DNA of 7,828 nucleotides from Pseudomonadota bacterium. GTDB taxonomy: Bacteria > Pseudomonadota > Alphaproteobacteria > Rhizobiales > Beijerinckiaceae. Where the stretch lies: the NCBI GenBank assembly GCA_028876585.1, contig JAGWRL010000228.1:1-7828 (forward strand), in the 5' to 3' direction. Under the pieces are notes generated by a model. It worked only from the letters and a program-made list of their open reading frames with translations. It had not been told where the DNA came from and searched no databases. Positions 6,542 to 7,828 of the stretch are shown here, piece after piece. The stretch's first letter is position 1; every line of letters begins with the position of its first letter. The translations under genes and the position numbers were made by a program.

Positions 6542-7387
6542 TCAGGCCCGCGCGCGCACGATCCAGACCGCGCCGTCGAGCGCGACGACGCCGCCTTTAA
6601 GGTAGGGCGCCAGCGTGGCGCGGACCGCTTGCCGCACGGCTTGAACGGTCGCTTCGGGCTGGCCGTCGAGCGCGCGGCTGGTGGGACCGAGCGTGAGGCA
6701 TTTCGCCACCGCGCTGTCGAGCCCTTCGCCGTCGGCGACGTCGAGTTTGAATGCGTGCGGGGTGAAACTGACCTCGGTGAAGCCGGCGGCTTCGAGGATT
6801 CCCCGCACGCGCGCCTCGTCGCAGAAGGCGAAGGGGCCGGGATCGTCGGGCGCAGCCTCCGGCTGCGGCGGCAGATGGTTGAGCGCGGCGGCCAGCGGCG
6901 TCATCAGCCACGGGTTCAGCTCGGGGCGGCGCCAGCAGACGAAAGCGAGCCGGCCGCCCGGCTTCATCCCACGGCGCAGATTGGCGAAGCTCTTGGCCGG
7001 CTCGGCGAAGAACATCACGCCGAAGCGCGAAATCAGCAGATCGGCCGCGTGGTCGGAAAAATCATAAGCGGTGGCGTCGGCGTGGGCGAAGCGCGCCGGC
7101 GAGCCGGTCTCATCCGCGCGTTCGCGGGCGCGGGCGAGCAGCGGCTCGGAGACGTCGACGCCGAGCGCGGCGCCGGTCAAAGACGCGGCCCGCAGCGTCG
7201 TCTCGCCGGCGCCGCAGCCGACGTCGAGCACTTTTTCGCCCGGTTGCGGCGCGGCGGCGGCGAACAAGGCGGCCGTGATCTCCGTGAACAGCCGGTCCTG
7301 GCTTTCCTGAATCGCGGTCCAGCGCCGCCCCGCGTCGCCGTTCCAATAGGCCGATTGCTTGGCGTTGGCGTCGTCGAGCAATTTCAT
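6542..7387 (-). CDS. Class I SAM-dependent methyltransferase, substrate unknown
   Basis: The 281-residue product has a clear Rossmann-type methyltransferase core. Motif I is VLDVGCGAG (53-61), the acidic residue of motif II is in GVDVSEP (76-82), the adenine-binding aspartate is in HADAT (102-106), and LRRGMKPGGRLAFVCW (137-152) is the usual post-motif III segment. The N-terminal YWNGDAGRRW...QESQDR segment (14-32) is typical of a common group of UbiE/COQ5-like methyltransferases found in alphaproteobacteria, whose substrates are mostly not known. It looks soluble and complete. The start overlaps the stop of the cupin gene as ATGA, so it is the second gene of a two-gene operon. The ATG has only a weak Shine-Dalgarno sequence, which fits coupled translation. 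Its stop is 4 bases from that of the convergent FecR-like gene. I would not assign it to ubiquinone synthesis on this evidence. Confidence 0.9.
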   Translation of the reverse strand: MKLLDDANAKQSAYWNGDAGRRWTAIQESQDRLFTEITAALFAAAAPQPGEKVLDVGCGAGETTLRAASLTGAALGVDVSEPLLARARERADETGSPARFAHADATAYDFSDHAADLLISRFGVMFFAEPAKSFANLRRGMKPGGRLAFVCWRRPELNPWLMTPLAAALNHLPPQPEAAPDDPGPFAFCDEARVRGILEAAGFTEVSFTPHAFKLDVADGEGLDSAVAKCLTLGPTSRALDGQPEATVQAVRQAVRATLAPYLKGGVVALDGAVWIVRARA

Positions 7388-7788
7388 GCCGGGGTCGCCA
7401 GCGGCTTGCCTTTCTCCACCACGAAGACGCCGATGAGCACGGTCGGCTTGTCGCCGCCCTTGCCGCCATGCGGCGTCGCGGTCGGCACCTGGAAGCCCTG
7501 GCCTGCCGCATAGGTCTTGGGGCCGACGCCCTGGACGTCGAGTTCGATCGAGCCCTCGACCAGGTAGCTGGTCTCGATGCCGAAATGGATATGGCGGGCG
7601 ATGACGCTGCCGGCGGGGATTTCGACCTTCGCCTCGATCGTCTCATAGCCCGCCGCCGGGCCATCGGTGCGGCTGATGATGGTGCGTTTGAGCCCCGGCG
7701 TCTGCGCCGCCTGCGCGTCGGCCTCCGTCGCGCTGAAGCCGCTGAGCGCGCAAAGCGCGCAGCCTACGAACCCGCGTCGCGTGAGCAT
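7384..7788 (-). CDS. Small cupin protein with a Tat-type signal peptide
   Basis: This is a 134-residue single-domain cupin, probably periplasmic. The N-terminus begins MLTRRGFVG, a good twin-arginine motif, followed by a modest hydrophobic stretch and a likely cut after ADA (23-25). Cupin motif 1 is complete: Gly60, His66, His68, Glu72 and Gly79 have exactly the spacing G-X5-HXH-X3-E-X6-G. Motif 2 is partly degenerate: Gly96, Pro102 and His107 fit, but Ala104 and Gly111 replace the usual Gly and Asn. Three histidines and a glutamate can therefore bind a metal. The VVEKGKPLATPA end looks like that of other short exported cupins in this group, so the protein seems whole. Export by Tat would suit folding with metal in the cytoplasm. 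Substrate and reaction are unknown; it may be an enzyme or a binding protein. It is the first gene of an operon with the methyltransferase. Confidence 0.88.
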   Translation of the reverse strand: MLTRRGFVGCALCALSGFSATEADAQAAQTPGLKRTIISRTDGPAAGYETIEAKVEIPAGSVIARHIHFGIETSYLVEGSIELDVQGVGPKTYAAGQGFQVPTATPHGGKGGDKPTVLIGVFVVEKGKPLATPA

Positions 7789-7792
7789 GGCG

Positions 7793-7800
7793 ACCTCCCC
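7793..7800 (-). promoter_or_regulatory. Strong ribosome binding site of the cupin gene
   Basis: Read on the minus strand this is GGGGAGGT, with GGAGG 5 bases before the ATG at 7788. It is the best Shine-Dalgarno sequence in the window and fixes the cupin start. Confidence 0.75.
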
Positions 7801-7807
7801 TTTATCG

Positions 7808-7821
7808 ATGGCGCCATTATG
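7808..7821 (-). promoter_or_regulatory. Possible -10 box and palindrome ahead of the cupin operon
   Basis: On the minus strand CATAAT (7821-7816) matches five of six bases of the -10 consensus. Overlapping it at 7817-7808 is the perfect 10-base palindrome ATGGCGCCAT, close to where transcription would start. The palindrome could be an operator half-site or chance. Any -35 box would lie beyond the window edge, so the promoter cannot be confirmed here. Confidence 0.25.
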
Positions 7822-7828
7822 CGCAGAG

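Noticed and set aside
6527..6547. GCCTG/CAGGC hairpin as a bidirectional terminator between the convergent genes
   Set aside because: The stem has only 5 bases, the loop 11, and no T run follows on either strand.
6629..7513. A 294-codon + strand open frame across the methyltransferase
   Set aside because: The minus strand frame encodes a clear SAM-binding motif set; the + frame gives low-complexity Gly/Arg/Ala sequence and has no ribosome binding site.

Overview
The window is very GC-rich, densely packed DNA, almost certainly from an alphaproteobacterium. Gene order and protein character fit the Hyphomicrobiales (Rhizobiales) best, but the sequence alone does not fix the genus.

Region 1 (about 1-5229, + strand) is the middle of the division and cell wall (dcw) cluster: the 3' end of murF, then mraY, murD, ftsW and murG. 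Gaps are 1-3 bases or the genes overlap at ATGA, so they are very probably one transcript. Together they cover the end of cytoplasmic precursor synthesis (MurD adds D-Glu to UDP-MurNAc-L-Ala, MurF adds D-Ala-D-Ala). They then cover transfer to the undecaprenyl carrier (MraY, lipid I), addition of GlcNAc (MurG, lipid II), and septal glycan polymerisation (FtsW). All key motifs are intact.

Region 2 (5230-6537, + strand) starts with a 99-base gap, the only sizeable intergenic gap in the window. It is clearly more AT-rich than the genes. It holds a weak hairpin at the murG stop, a CtrA-like TTTAC-N6-TTAAC motif, a further TTAAC, and a TTGACC box. Next comes a gene for an exported FecR-like domain protein with three C-terminal membrane helices. 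It stands where murC would normally follow murG. This is the least expected gene in the window.

Region 3 (6542-7828, - strand) is a convergent two-gene operon: a small Tat-exported cupin, then a class I SAM-dependent methyltransferase, joined by an ATGA overlap. The methyltransferase ends 4 bases from the end of the FecR-like gene.

Most of the window is ordinary housekeeping DNA. I see no mobile element, CRISPR array, tRNA or rRNA. The points worth following up are the break in the dcw cluster after murG, the unusual build of the FecR-like membrane protein, and the possible cell-cycle control site in front of it.
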